DNA from: Roseburia sp.
Lineage (GTDB): Bacteria; Bacillota_A; Clostridia; Lachnospirales; Lachnospiraceae
Reading direction: 5' to 3'
DNA length: 52,830 nucleotides
NCBI GenBank assembly: GCA_019411365.1
Contig: DXQT01000018.1
Span: forward strand, 1-52,830
Part shown: positions 24,396 through 33,454 of the stretch, piece after piece
Layout: the number at the start of each line of letters is the position of its first letter
How positions within the stretch are numbered: position 1 is the first letter of the stretch
Position numbers and translations under genes: made by a program
Notes under the pieces: generated by a model
The model's input: only the letters and a program-made list of their open reading frames with translations
The model's database searches: none
Told to the model about the DNA's origin: nothing

Positions 24396-25760
24396 TCAGC
24401 CTTTTTTGTCTGCACCTCTCCGCTCAATCCCTGTTTTCTTATAGTATTCTGCCTTATCCTCATACATGCGCTTCTCAGCTTCCTGCAGAAGTTCATCCAG
24501 ATGTGTGTCCGCCCTGTCCTGCCAGATCACTCCCACTGCGATATTTACGTCCTTCTCAGCTGTCAGACACTCTAACTGCCTTATGCGTTCCGCCAACGTG
24601 TCCTGATCGATCTGCGCGCACAATACAAGCAGCTCATCTCCCCCGATACGGAATACGCCGTAATCGCCAAACACTTGCTCCAGACATGCACCGGCTCTAA
24701 GGATCAGGTCATCCCCTGCCTTATGTCCCAGTGTGTCATTCACACCCTTTAAACCGGTAACGTCACAATAAACTACGCCAACGCTCTGCTCCGGATCGAT
24801 CTGTCTCACATACTTTTCCATCGCAAAGCGGTTTCCAAGCTGAGTCAGCGCATCCTTATAGCTTAGATCTTCCAGACGCCTCATCAGATTCCTGCGTCTG
24901 ATGCAGGACTTGAGAAAAGAACCCATGATCTGAAGCATATCCGACGTATATTCCAATGAAAATGCCGGCGGATTGTCAACTCCGTAAAAAGCAATGACTT
25001 TTTCCGCATCATAAATTGGCATGGCAACAATGGAATGGATCTTCTGCCGCTTCAGATTCTCATATTGTAACGGATCGCTCAGGCGCATCTCCTCAATATC
25101 CGGTATCTGGACACATTTTCCCTCCTCAAAAATGTGATACCAGTTCTCACAGATCTCCGGCGGAAGATTCTGGAGATTGTCGATCTCCGGTGGCACTCCC
25201 GGCGCCGTCCATTCATATGTATTATCATCCCTGCCATCTCTGTTCTTCTCAAAAATATATGTTCTCTCTCCGTTCAGCACTTTTCCGAGATATTCCAGAA
25301 TAATACGGATCGTCTCGTCCGGCGACTCGACAGAAAGCGCATCCTTCAATGCCTCGTTGACAAAGGACTCCATATCCCTGTACTTCTGGATCATCTTGTC
25401 CTGTGAACGCTCCTCGCTGATATCTATACTGATCTCGATCCGGTACTTTTTATTTGTGACAGGATCTTCCACCAGGGTATCTTTCAACATCATGTATTTA
25501 TCGATCACCGGATTATAATAACGCCACTCGACAAACTTTCCGGCACAAAGCCTGTCATTATTGCACATACCACAGGGAACAGAAGATTTCTGCAGCACCT
25601 CGTAGCACTTCATCCCTTTCACATCATCTATGGACTGTAATCCATACACCTCTAACAATTTGCGGTTCATATAAACAAGCTCATCTGTCTCTATGTCTGT
25701 TGCGTACACGTACTCATCCAGATTATCTAAAAACTTCCAGATAACTTCTATTTCGTTCAT
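24396..25760 (-). CDS. PAS-GAF-GGDEF diguanylate cyclase
   Basis: A 454-aa cytoplasmic signalling protein without membrane segments. It has a PAS domain (about 5-115), a GAF-like domain (about 130-290) and a GGDEF domain (300-440), and would make c-di-GMP. The signature reads GGDEL (373-377), a variant with all catalytic positions except the final Phe; there is no clear RxxD inhibitory site before it. The metal-binding YCDVTGLKGVND and the substrate-binding GHKAGDDL are present. The PAS domain carries a Cys cluster, Cys63-x2-Cys66-x5-Cys72, plus Cys52, which may sense redox or bind metal. GGAG precedes the ATG. It follows the EAL gene at 81 bases, with a weak terminator-like stem between. Confidence 0.9.
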   Translation of the reverse strand: MNEIEVIWKFLDNLDEYVYATDIETDELVYMNRKLLEVYGLQSIDDVKGMKCYEVLQKSSVPCGMCNNDRLCAGKFVEWRYYNPVIDKYMMLKDTLVEDPVTNKKYRIEISIDISEERSQDKMIQKYRDMESFVNEALKDALSVESPDETIRIILEYLGKVLNGERTYIFEKNRDGRDDNTYEWTAPGVPPEIDNLQNLPPEICENWYHIFEEGKCVQIPDIEEMRLSDPLQYENLKRQKIHSIVAMPIYDAEKVIAFYGVDNPPAFSLEYTSDMLQIMGSFLKSCIRRRNLMRRLEDLSYKDALTQLGNRFAMEKYVRQIDPEQSVGVVYCDVTGLKGVNDTLGHKAGDDLILRAGACLEQVFGDYGVFRIGGDELLVLCAQIDQDTLAERIRQLECLTAEKDVNIAVGVIWQDRADTHLDELLQEAEKRMYEDKAEYYKKTGIERRGADKKG

Positions 25761-25805
25761 TCTTTATACTCCGTTTCATGCAGATATGAAATTTCTATAA
25801 AAATC

Positions 25806-25840
25806 TGTATAGTAAAATAGCACCTCCTGAGAGGTACTAT
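25806..25840 (-). terminator. Weak terminator after the EAL-domain gene
   Basis: An imperfect stem ATAGTACCTC/GAGGTGCTAT on the minus strand (arms within 25817-25840), followed by only four T. It may allow partial read-through to the GGDEF gene. Confidence 0.45.
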
Positions 25841-25841
25841 C

Positions 25842-27542
25842 TCACCATACGCCATTATTATGCGGATTGCAAACAAACTCTTCCATAAACTTCTTTTTTT
25901 CACAGGGTTTTCCAAAAAAATACCCCTGAAGATAATCCGCCTGCAGTTCTTTCATCTTAAGATGCCAGTCTTCTTTTTCAATTCCTTCCACACAGATGCG
26001 GATGCCGATGCTGTGAACCATCTCAATGATCTTTTTAAACAGCTCGTAATCCCGTTCGCAGCTCATTGCCTTTGCTGTGAAATCCTTATCCATTTTCACA
26101 TAGCCCGGATTCATGTCACTGATGCAGTGGAGATTGGAATATCCGGTTCCAAAATCATCGATCACGAACTGAATCCCATTTTCCTCAAGCACTTTCCTGA
26201 ATTTACAAAAGACCGGTGTCATATCCATGAAGCCGCTTTCAGTCATTTCTATGCAGATGCGATCCGGCGTCAGTCCATTGTCCCTGACCGCAGTGAGTAT
26301 CTTGTCTGCAATCTTTCCATGCTCGATCTGATAACAGGAAATATTCACGTTCACACTGAATTCCGGTATATATTGCTGTATCTCACGGCACATTTTTGCT
26401 GCCTCATTTAACACAAACCTTCCCGCCGGAATGATCAGTCCTGTCTTTTCCAGAAGCGGTATAAACTCGACCGGAGACAGCCACTCCTTACCTTCCTCTG
26501 TCACCATGGTATACCGCATGAGTGCTTCTGCACCAATCACACGCCCGGAAACACAATCCACGATCGGCTGATAATATACTTCAAAGCCTTCACACCCGTT
26601 AGCGATGGAATTTCTCAGTGCACTTATGATTCTTCCATTCCGCTGGAATTTCTCGTAATCCTCCTGCCTGTAAAAATAGATGTTATTTTTTCCCATCCGT
26701 TTTGCCTTTTTCAGGGAAAATTCAAACTTTTTGCGGCATTCCTCGTAGCCTTCTGCCACAGTCGAGGCATCGATCACTCCTGCAGAAGCTGAAAATACAA
26801 CTTCATATTTTTCAGAGATGATGAATTCGTCTATTTTCTCACCGATCTTTTTTTTGAGCTGTATGGCATCATCCATGGAAGTACTGTCAAGATCCACGAT
26901 CACATACTGATCTGCGACCAGATGATAGAGTCGCTGATTTCCGGACAGGCACTCTTTCATACAGTCTGCAACACTTTTTAACACATAATCGCCATAATTG
27001 CTGCCATGTGTTTCATTCACCGTTGCAAAATCATCAATTCCAATATGCATAAGAAATCCGGTCGTCACAGGTTTCTTCTGTGACCGCAGATAAGCACAAA
27101 ATTCCATTCCGCCTAAAAGCCCGGTCACATTATCAGCCCGCCGCTGGTTTCCGGTCTCATTCAGACATCCCACCAGATACCCCGGCTTCCCATCTTCATC
27201 ATCGATCACTACTCCGCGGCAGTTGACCCATACCGGAAGCCCGTTTTTGTCGAGCCACCGGTAATGGATATCATGCACCTTTTCCTTTCCATCCATCACA
27301 GCCTGCATATGCTTTGCAAACATAGTGCGGTCTTCTTTGTAGACAACGGACATGATCTCCTGCTTTACATTCCTCATATGTGTCTCAGAGATCATAAACC
27401 GATCCAGGGCTGACTGGGAAATTTCCATCTTATTGTTCTTGAGATCGAACACATATAGGTAATCATCCATGCATTCCGCTATGATCTCCAATAAGATCTC
27501 TGCTGTCAGATCTCCTAATATTCCATATACATCCTTATTCAT
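25842..27542 (-). CDS. PAS-degenerate GGDEF-EAL c-di-GMP phosphodiesterase
   Basis: A 566-aa cytoplasmic protein: PAS (about 20-130), GGDEF-like (about 138-290) and EAL (305-555). The GGDEF signature is replaced by VADQY (209-213), so cyclase activity is very unlikely; the domain may bind GTP as a regulator. The EAL domain looks active: Glu339 in EALMR, Asn400 in VNVN, Glu432 in EMTES, Asp462-Asp463 in DDFGTGYSN, Lys483 in VKMDKDF, Glu519 in VEGIE and Gln539 in LQGYFFGKP. It would hydrolyse c-di-GMP, opposing the neighbouring cyclase. It follows the chemoreceptor gene by 71 bases and is probably in its operon. Confidence 0.92.
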   Translation of the reverse strand: MNKDVYGILGDLTAEILLEIIAECMDDYLYVFDLKNNKMEISQSALDRFMISETHMRNVKQEIMSVVYKEDRTMFAKHMQAVMDGKEKVHDIHYRWLDKNGLPVWVNCRGVVIDDEDGKPGYLVGCLNETGNQRRADNVTGLLGGMEFCAYLRSQKKPVTTGFLMHIGIDDFATVNETHGSNYGDYVLKSVADCMKECLSGNQRLYHLVADQYVIVDLDSTSMDDAIQLKKKIGEKIDEFIISEKYEVVFSASAGVIDASTVAEGYEECRKKFEFSLKKAKRMGKNNIYFYRQEDYEKFQRNGRIISALRNSIANGCEGFEVYYQPIVDCVSGRVIGAEALMRYTMVTEEGKEWLSPVEFIPLLEKTGLIIPAGRFVLNEAAKMCREIQQYIPEFSVNVNISCYQIEHGKIADKILTAVRDNGLTPDRICIEMTESGFMDMTPVFCKFRKVLEENGIQFVIDDFGTGYSNLHCISDMNPGYVKMDKDFTAKAMSCERDYELFKKIIEMVHSIGIRICVEGIEKEDWHLKMKELQADYLQGYFFGKPCEKKKFMEEFVCNPHNNGVW

Positions 27543-27613
27543 AACCAGAGAACCTTCCCTTTTCTTTTGCGCTTATACTCCTGCGCATCCAGTTGAATTT
27601 ATCTGGTCCGATA

Positions 27614-29326
27614 TTATTTTTTATGCTTTGCAACTTTAAATCTGCGGATCATTGCACGTAAATTATCTGCTTCGCTGCTCATCTCTTCACTTGCAGCCGC
27701 ACATTCCTCTGAAGTAGCTGAATTCGTCTGTACCACATCATTGATCTGCTCGATTCCTTCATTGATCTGATGGATCTCTGCTGTCTGTGTCTCTAAGGTG
27801 TCTGCGATATTTGTCACTTCACTTGTGATCGTTTTTGAATTCTCTGCCACTTCCTCTAACTGTGCTGCTGTTTCCTTTGCAACTATCATACCTTTTTCAA
27901 CAGCATTCACAGAGCGCTCGATCAGTGCCGCTGATTCCTTTGCCGCTTCTGCACTCTGATCTGCCAGGACATTTACCTGATTTGCAACTACTGCGAAACC
28001 TTTTCCTGCCTCACCGGCTCTTGCAGCCTCAATAGATGCGTTTAAGGCAAGCAGGTTGGTCTGGGATGCGATCTCATTGATCGTCGCAATGATCTTGTCA
28101 ATCTCATGCGATGCATCATTGATCTCGTTCATGGAGACAACCATCTCCTGCATCTTTCCGTTGCTCTCGATCAGCGCCTGTCCAAGCTGTTCCACTTTTC
28201 CGCTGATCTCCTTTGCTGCCTGTGAATTGTTTGCCACCTGTTCGGAAACACCGGTAACGGTAGCGGTCAGTTCCTCGACAACTGCTGCCTGATTCGTTGC
28301 GCCGTCTGCAAGCTCGTTCGAGCTGGATGCCACCTGTTCTGCTCCGTTGGATACCTCATCGGAAACCCTCTGGATTCCTCTTACCGTATCAGACATGCTG
28401 TTCTGGAACTCCATAAAGGATTGTAAAATACCAACAAAGTCCCCTCTCCACTCTACCTCTGGCTGTACATCAAAATTGCCCTCTGAGAACTGTTTCATGG
28501 AGCGGTCAATATCATCGACATACGTTCCAAGGATATGGATGGACTTACGCATGCTGTGTGCAAGTCTTCCGATCTCGTCCTCGGAGTGGTATTCCAGCTG
28601 GCTGTGCAGATTTCCTTCCGTAAGTTCCTTCGCCACGTCCTCGATCGCATGTAATGGTTCCAGAATGGTTTCAAGTACCATCCTGCTCACTTTCTTTGCG
28701 ATTGCCCATGCAAGGAGCAGGAAGATAATGATCACTGCAATACCGGCAACTGCACAGAAGATCGTGCTCTGGACAGCCTTACTTCTCTGTTTATCAGTCA
28801 ATGCATCTAATTTCTTTGAAATTTCTACTAAGCTGTTTAATGCAGGGGTACACTTATTTAAGATACCATCGACAGCCTGATCTTCCTTACCGGCCTTGAT
28901 CTCTTCCATGATCTCATATCCGATCGTTCCCCAGTCCGTAAATGCACCTTTATATTCTGTATAAAGATCCTCTGTAATGACACCTGTGCCGTGTAAAACA
29001 TTCATCTGTGTATCTACGGTCCCGAGAAGCTCTTTCACCTTCTCCTCGTAGCTGTCGTAAGTGGATTCGTCATCATTCAGCGCCATTTCACGGATATTTC
29101 TTGCTGCTGTATTTATATTAATTCTGCATGTTTTTACTGCCTGATCTGCTGCGTTGACATTATTGACATAATTCATCATATTGGCAAACAGAATGCCTAT
29201 TGCAATAATAGAAATCACTCCTGACAGCAGCATCATGTTAATGACTTTTCTATAACCGTAACTGATCCTTTTCTGCAGATACATATTTTCAAGTTTTGTT
29301 TTCATTGTACTCTTTTGTGACAACAT
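27614..29326 (-). CDS. Methyl-accepting chemotaxis protein
   Basis: A transmembrane chemoreceptor of about 570 aa. TM1 is near residues 30-53 and TM2 near 185-208. A four-helix-bundle-type sensor ([21 protein letters not shown] onward) lies between them outside the cell. A HAMP domain (about 208-262) leads to the signalling domain, whose hairpin tip reads [30 protein letters not shown]. Methylation helices flank the tip. The C-terminus lacks the NWETF-type CheR tether. The start is uncertain: ATG at 29347, 29326 or 29305. I chose 29326, which has GGAAAGGA upstream. It heads the operon with the EAL gene and has a perfect consensus promoter. Confidence 0.93.
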   Translation of the reverse strand: MLSQKSTMKTKLENMYLQKRISYGYRKVINMMLLSGVISIIAIGILFANMMNYVNNVNAADQAVKTCRININTAARNIREMALNDDESTYDSYEEKVKELLGTVDTQMNVLHGTGVITEDLYTEYKGAFTDWGTIGYEIMEEIKAGKEDQAVDGILNKCTPALNSLVEISKKLDALTDKQRSKAVQSTIFCAVAGIAVIIIFLLLAWAIAKKVSRMVLETILEPLHAIEDVAKELTEGNLHSQLEYHSEDEIGRLAHSMRKSIHILGTYVDDIDRSMKQFSEGNFDVQPEVEWRGDFVGILQSFMEFQNSMSDTVRGIQRVSDEVSNGAEQVASSSNELADGATNQAAVVEELTATVTGVSEQVANNSQAAKEISGKVEQLGQALIESNGKMQEMVVSMNEINDASHEIDKIIATINEIASQTNLLALNASIEAARAGEAGKGFAVVANQVNVLADQSAEAAKESAALIERSVNAVEKGMIVAKETAAQLEEVAENSKTITSEVTNIADTLETQTAEIHQINEGIEQINDVVQTNSATSEECAAASEEMSSEADNLRAMIRRFKVAKHKK

Positions 29327-29491
29327 AAATTGTATTTTCCTTTCCATTCTAATATACTTTTTTTCTTTCTCTGATATATTAATTTTTCCAGTCTGACAAT
29401 GTATTAATTGCCTCGTTTTATTTCACTTTTTATCTGTTTTTTCTTCTACCCTCCACCTGAAAAATCTGTCAATTTTCTTCTAGTTTCTCAC

Positions 29492-29520
29492 ATTATAGTC
29501 TCATATTTTATGTCTGTCAA
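29492..29520 (-). promoter_or_regulatory. Perfect-consensus sigma-A promoter of the chemoreceptor gene
   Basis: TTGACA (29520-29515) and TATAAT (29497-29492) on the minus strand with exactly 17 bp between. The leader is about 160 nt, A-rich, with no recognisable riboswitch. Confidence 0.85.
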
Positions 29521-29563
29521 ACCTTAAACAACTTTTTTATCAATTATTTGTTTGAAAACGTTT

Positions 29564-30199
29564 CTAAATTGTATTTCCGACCGCTTCCTTTGCAAGGTGG
29601 TCTGCTTCTTCATTGCCATCCACACCGGAATGGCCTTTTACTTTCACAAATTTAATCCTGATTTTATTTTTTGCAGACTGCATATATTCATAGTAGGCGA
29701 TCGTGCCTTGCCTGTTTCGTTTCCAGGCTCCCTCTGCCCACATCTCGATTCCCATGTAGTCGTAATAAATCGTCACTTCCGGAAGTTTTAACTCGATCGC
29801 ACGTTCTACTGCAGCCATCGCTCCTAATATTTCTCCTGAAACATTGCGCATAGATGCCATCTCCGCATCGTTTCCGCTTCCCTGCAGCACTTCTTTCTCT
29901 CCATTATGAATGAGAAATCCGCCGTAGCCGTAGACTTTGGTGGCAATGTTGTAAGAACCGTCGACAAAGGCGTAGACTGCCGGATTTTGTTCCTGCTTCC
30001 CTGTATCTGGTTTTTCTGCTTTTTCGCTCCGCTTTCTGGAGCTGCCTTCTGCACCCACGAAGGCTTCCGCTTCCTCAAGTGTTTTGAAGCTTTTATATAC
30101 GGCACCCGGAAAACCGTCTACCATTTTTTTGCAATCATCCCAGCTGTTGTAGATTCCCGGAATTTTACCTTTTTTTACTGCGTAGAATTTTGATGCCAT
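29564..30199 (-). CDS. rnhA: Ribonuclease H with viroplasmin-like N-terminal domain
   Basis: A 211-aa type 1 RNase H that cuts RNA in RNA-DNA hybrids. The N-terminal 50 residues (KFYAVKKGKIPGIYNSWDDCKKMV, FPGAVYKSFKTLEEAEAFV) form the caulimovirus/viroplasmin-like hybrid-binding domain common in Firmicutes and eukaryotic RNase H1. A charged linker (about 53-72) leads to the catalytic domain, with Asp in AFVDGSYN, Glu in SGEILGAM, Asp in IYYDYMG and Asp in GNEEADHLAKEA. GGAAGC precedes the ATG. It follows the zinc-ribbon gene by 28 bases and is probably co-transcribed. Confidence 0.94.
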   Translation of the reverse strand: MASKFYAVKKGKIPGIYNSWDDCKKMVDGFPGAVYKSFKTLEEAEAFVGAEGSSRKRSEKAEKPDTGKQEQNPAVYAFVDGSYNIATKVYGYGGFLIHNGEKEVLQGSGNDAEMASMRNVSGEILGAMAAVERAIELKLPEVTIYYDYMGIEMWAEGAWKRNRQGTIAYYEYMQSAKNKIRIKFVKVKGHSGVDGNEEADHLAKEAVGNTI

Positions 30200-30227
30200 G
30201 TATGCTTCCTTTCTGACTGATATTTCA

Positions 30228-30578
30228 TTATGATAATTCCAGCCTGCAGCTTCCTCTCATCTGCAGTGGACACTCGTAAACATTTTCGTCCCCATTTCTT
30301 CCGATATAGGACAATGGGCATTTTCTGCAGTCCTCTAATGCAAAATCTGCCGGAACATCAAACTCAATTTTCGCTTTTTTACTTCCTTTTGCCTCATTCT
30401 CATGCCTGATATTGTCCCAGCTTAATTTCTGTCCGCATCCCTGACATTTTTCAGTACCGGTTGCAACTGCGCGTTTGCATGTCGGACAGGCATAGTACTC
30501 TTTCCCTGTCATATCCTTTGTCTCTATTACCTCTGATGGGAACTGTTTGATCAGTTCTGCTCTTAAATCGTCCTGCAT
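30228..30578 (-). CDS. Zinc-ribbon protein of unknown function
   Basis: A 116-aa cytoplasmic protein. Two zinc-knuckle pairs, CPTC (about 31-34) and CQGC (about 45-48), form a rubredoxin-like ribbon. The second half has four more Cys, in DCRKCPLSY and YECPLQMRGSC, which could bind a second metal. I do not recognise a named family. GGAGA precedes the ATG. It is first in a likely operon with rnhA, which suggests, weakly, a nucleic-acid-related job. Confidence 0.75.
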   Translation of the reverse strand: MQDDLRAELIKQFPSEVIETKDMTGKEYYACPTCKRAVATGTEKCQGCGQKLSWDNIRHENEAKGSKKAKIEFDVPADFALEDCRKCPLSYIGRNGDENVYECPLQMRGSCRLELS

Positions 30579-30778
30579 TTTTTGTCTCCTGTATTCTAAT
30601 TTTTTATTTAAAGCATGTGATGTTTGTTGTTATCGCCATTCTTACTCACCATCACTGTAAATACCAACAACTTATTTTATCACAACAATTTTTAAATTTC
30701 ACTAACATTTATATCAGTATTTTGAAATATTTTCTATGTAATGCGCCATTGCAAAATTTGTCGATTTTTCAAAGTTTT
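30579..30778. other. AT-rich divergent intergenic region
   Basis: Shared upstream region of the minus-strand zinc-ribbon gene and the plus-strand DUF4143 ATPase gene. It is very AT-rich. A possible -10 (TAAAAT after TGTGA) lies near 30675-30690 for the minus strand, but its -35 is poor. Nothing else is recognisable. Confidence 0.4.
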
Positions 30779-30820
30779 TGCATTTCAATGCATAAACTTT
30801 ATTTTTTCAGAAGTTTATGC
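30779..30820. promoter_or_regulatory. Two overlapping palindromes over the ATPase promoter (operator candidate)
   Basis: TGCATT/AATGCA (30779-30792, 2-base centre) shares its last bases with a second inverted repeat, GCATAAACTT (30790-30799) and AAGTTTATGC (30811-30820). The second one spans the promoter spacer and abuts the -10 box. Confidence 0.55.
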
Positions 30821-30826
30821 TATACT
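30798..30826 (+). promoter_or_regulatory. Promoter of the DUF4143 ATPase gene
   Basis: TTTATT (30798-30803), 17 bp, then TATACT (30821-30826) with an extended -10 TG two bases before. AAGGAGG follows at 30835. Confidence 0.6.
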
Positions 30827-30849
30827 CATGTCATAAGGAGGTATATCAA

Positions 30850-32169
30850 ATGATTGATACTCACGAACTCAAAAAAAGAGATTTATACCTGAATAAGATC
30901 ATAGCATTTCAAGACACCGAGCCAGTGAAGGTTGTTACCGGAATCCGTAGATGCGGCAAATCCAGTCTGTTGAAGTTAATGACCCTTCATCTGAAAGAAA
31001 CTGGTATTACTGACGATCAGATTCTGGAAATGAATTTTGAATCCTACGCTTATAAAAATATGACTAGCGATTCCTTCTACGAATATGTCAAACAACATAT
31101 CGTACCAAATAAAAGAATGTACTTCTTTTTTGATGAAGTTCAGCGTGTGCCTGACTGGGAAGATGCTGTTAACTCTTTTCGTGTCGATTTCAACTGCGAT
31201 ATTTATGTCACAGGCTCAAATGCCTATATGCTCTCCTCTGAATATGCCACCTACTTATCTGGAAGATGCATAGAAATAAAAATGCTGCCGTTATCTTTCT
31301 TTGAATTTTTAACATTCCATGATTTTGAAATAAGAGAAACAAAAAGTGCTTTAGGCGGTACACGAAAACAGGCTTATGATAAAATGGGAGAACATTATGA
31401 ACTCCGTGAAGTTTTCGATGCATACATGCGATTTGGCGGAATGCCGGGTATCGCTGACATAGGTTTAGATCAGGAAAAAGCACTTGTGCTGCTCGATGGT
31501 ATCTACTCCACCGTTATCATGCGAGACATTCTCGAACGAGAAAATCGCAGAGGTCAAAAGCGGGTCACCGACCCCATCCTCTTAAAAAAGATCACTATGT
31601 TCCTTGCTGATAACATTGGAAACAATATCTCTATTTCTTCTATCGGCAACACCTTAGTAAATGAAGGACTTCTGGAAAACAAGAATCGAAAAGGAACCCC
31701 AAGTGCTCACACAGTTCAGACATATATAAATGCACTGTTAGAATCATATTTCTTCTACGACATCAAAAGATTCGATATTAAAGGAAAAGAATTTTTACGC
31801 ACTCTTGGCAAATACTACATTGTCGATATCGGACTCAGAAACTATCTGCTTGGGTTCAGAGACCGTGACAGCGGTCATGCAATAGAGAATGTCGTTTACT
31901 TTGAACTGCTTCGTCGCGGCTATGATGTCTCTATTGGTAAAATTGATAATCTTGAAGTGGATTTTATTGCAACAAAAGCAGATGATAAACTTTATGTCCA
32001 GGTCACGGAATCAATGACAAGTGAAGATGTTCGCAAAAGAGAATTAGCACCACTCCAAAAAATCAACGATAACTATGAAAAGATTGTTCTTTCCCTGAAT
32101 ACAGGAATGGATTCTTCGTATGAGGGAATAAAATCTATCAACCTCCTCGACTGGCTGATCTCAGAATAA
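30850..32169 (+). CDS. AAA-family ATPase with DUF4143 domain
   Basis: A 439-aa protein of the AAA_14/DUF4143 type, widespread, often accessory and of unsettled function. The ATPase domain (1-200) has Walker A GIRRCGKSSLL and Walker B FFFDEVQRVPDWE. A winged-helix-like region (about 235-310) follows. The C-terminal DUF4143 part has a PD-(D/E)XK-like pattern: VVYFELLRRGYDV, LEVDFIA and LYVQVTESM, with Gln where nucleases have Lys, so catalysis is doubtful. The start follows AAGGAGG by eight bases. It is a single plus-strand gene between minus-strand operons, with its own operator-like promoter, which suggests a transferred accessory gene. Confidence 0.9.
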   Translation: MIDTHELKKRDLYLNKIIAFQDTEPVKVVTGIRRCGKSSLLKLMTLHLKETGITDDQILEMNFESYAYKNMTSDSFYEYVKQHIVPNKRMYFFFDEVQRVPDWEDAVNSFRVDFNCDIYVTGSNAYMLSSEYATYLSGRCIEIKMLPLSFFEFLTFHDFEIRETKSALGGTRKQAYDKMGEHYELREVFDAYMRFGGMPGIADIGLDQEKALVLLDGIYSTVIMRDILERENRRGQKRVTDPILLKKITMFLADNIGNNISISSIGNTLVNEGLLENKNRKGTPSAHTVQTYINALLESYFFYDIKRFDIKGKEFLRTLGKYYIVDIGLRNYLLGFRDRDSGHAIENVVYFELLRRGYDVSIGKIDNLEVDFIATKADDKLYVQVTESMTSEDVRKRELAPLQKINDNYEKIVLSLNTGMDSSYEGIKSINLLDWLISE

Positions 32170-32184
32170 AACCCAAAAGCATCA

Positions 32185-32214
32185 AAAAAGGAACCAGAGA
32201 TTTTCTCTGGTTCC
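32185..32214 (-). terminator. Terminator of prfA, shared with the convergent ATPase gene
   Basis: GGAACCAGAGA (32190-32200) and TCTCTGGTTCC (32204-32214), a perfect 11-bp stem. The T-run (six T) follows on the minus strand; the plus side has only a weak A/T stretch. Confidence 0.85.
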
Positions 32215-32249
32215 TCAAAATTATAGGATATTCTTCATGAACCGGAATT

Positions 32250-33326
32250 TTACGCTTCCTGATTCATATTCGCCAGCTTCGCAGCCTGGTCGGCTGCGAT
32301 ACATGCATCGATGATCTCCTGAATATCACCATTCATGATCTTATCTAATTTGTAAAGTGTCAGGTTGATACGGTGGTCTGTCACACGTCCCTGTGGGAAG
32401 TTGTAGGTTCTGATCTTTTCAGAACGGTCACCGGTACCGATCTGGCTCTTACGAAGTTCAGCTTCTGCATCATGTGCTTTCTGCTGCTCTAAGTCAAATA
32501 ACTTTGTACGGAGTAACGCAAACGCTTTTGCCTTGTTCTGGATCTGTGATTTTTCAGTCTGGCTGTAGATCACGATTCCAGTTGGAATATGTGTTAAACG
32601 GACCGCAGAGTCTGTGGTGTTGACACACTGTCCACCTGCTCCTGACGCACGGCAGACATCGATACGGATATCTTTCTCATCAATCTGTACGTCAACATCT
32701 TCCGCCTCCGGCATCACAGCTACTGTGATGGTAGAGGTATGGATACGTCCGCCGGATTCCGTCTCAGGCACACGCTGTACACGGTGCACACCGGATTCGT
32801 ATTTCATAACGGAGTAAGCACCTGCTCCTGTGATCATGAATGTCACACTCTTCATGCCGCCGATTCCGGTGTCGTCACATTCCATGATCTCTGTTTTCCA
32901 GTTCTTTGTCTCTGCATAATGCTGATACATACGGTAAATCTCTGCCGCAAATAACGCAGCCTCATCTCCACCGGCACCGGCACGGATCTCCACGATAACG
33001 TTTTTGTCATCGTTCGGGTCTTTTGGCAAAAGAAGGATTTTTAATTCATTCTCTAATTCTGCGACACGGTTCTTTGCATCGTTTAACTCTTCTTTTGCAA
33101 GTTCGCGCATCTCTTCGTCAGATTCTTCCTCCAACATGGCAAGCGAATCCTCGATGTTCTGCTTGCACTGTTTGTATTCTTTGTAAGCCTCCACGATCGG
33201 TAAAATATCGCTCTGCTCTTTCATCAGCTTACGGAAACGTTCCGGATTATTTGCCACATCCGGCTCACTTAATTCACTCATCAACTCTTCATAACGGATG
33301 AGTAAGTCCTCTAATTTATCAAACAT
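32250..33326 (-). CDS. prfA: Peptide chain release factor 1
   Basis: RF1, 358 aa, which reads UAA and UAG and releases the peptide. The catalytic GGQ lies in [25 protein letters not shown], with Gln open to PrmC methylation. The codon-recognition segment lies in the expected place before it ([22 protein letters not shown]). GGGAGA precedes the ATG. It is the last gene of the rho-rpmE-yqhQ-prmC-prfA block, next to its own modifying enzyme. The 128-base gap from prmC contains a perfect palindrome. Confidence 0.97.
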   Translation of the reverse strand: MFDKLEDLLIRYEELMSELSEPDVANNPERFRKLMKEQSDILPIVEAYKEYKQCKQNIEDSLAMLEEESDEEMRELAKEELNDAKNRVAELENELKILLLPKDPNDDKNVIVEIRAGAGGDEAALFAAEIYRMYQHYAETKNWKTEIMECDDTGIGGMKSVTFMITGAGAYSVMKYESGVHRVQRVPETESGGRIHTSTITVAVMPEAEDVDVQIDEKDIRIDVCRASGAGGQCVNTTDSAVRLTHIPTGIVIYSQTEKSQIQNKAKAFALLRTKLFDLEQQKAHDAEAELRKSQIGTGDRSEKIRTYNFPQGRVTDHRINLTLYKLDKIMNGDIQEIIDACIAADQAAKLANMNQEA

Positions 33327-33392
33327 ATTTCTCCCTCATTTCTGTCTAATCAAATATCGTGATTTCATCACTCAATAATTTCGTCGTTCGTC

Positions 33393-33414
33393 AAATGCAA
33401 ATAAATTTGCATTT
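33393..33414. repeat. Palindrome in the prmC-prfA gap
   Basis: AAATGCAAAT (33393-33402) and ATTTGCATTT (33405-33414), perfect 10-bp arms with a 2-base centre. There is no T-run, so it is not a terminator. It may be an intercistronic repeat or an mRNA-processing/stability element. Confidence 0.5.
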
Positions 33415-33454
33415 TCCTCTCTTTCGCTCATTATATTTCTACACTCTGATGCCG

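Noticed and set aside
29327..29485. c-di-GMP riboswitch in the chemoreceptor leader
   Set aside because: I looked for the conserved GEMM core and did not find it.
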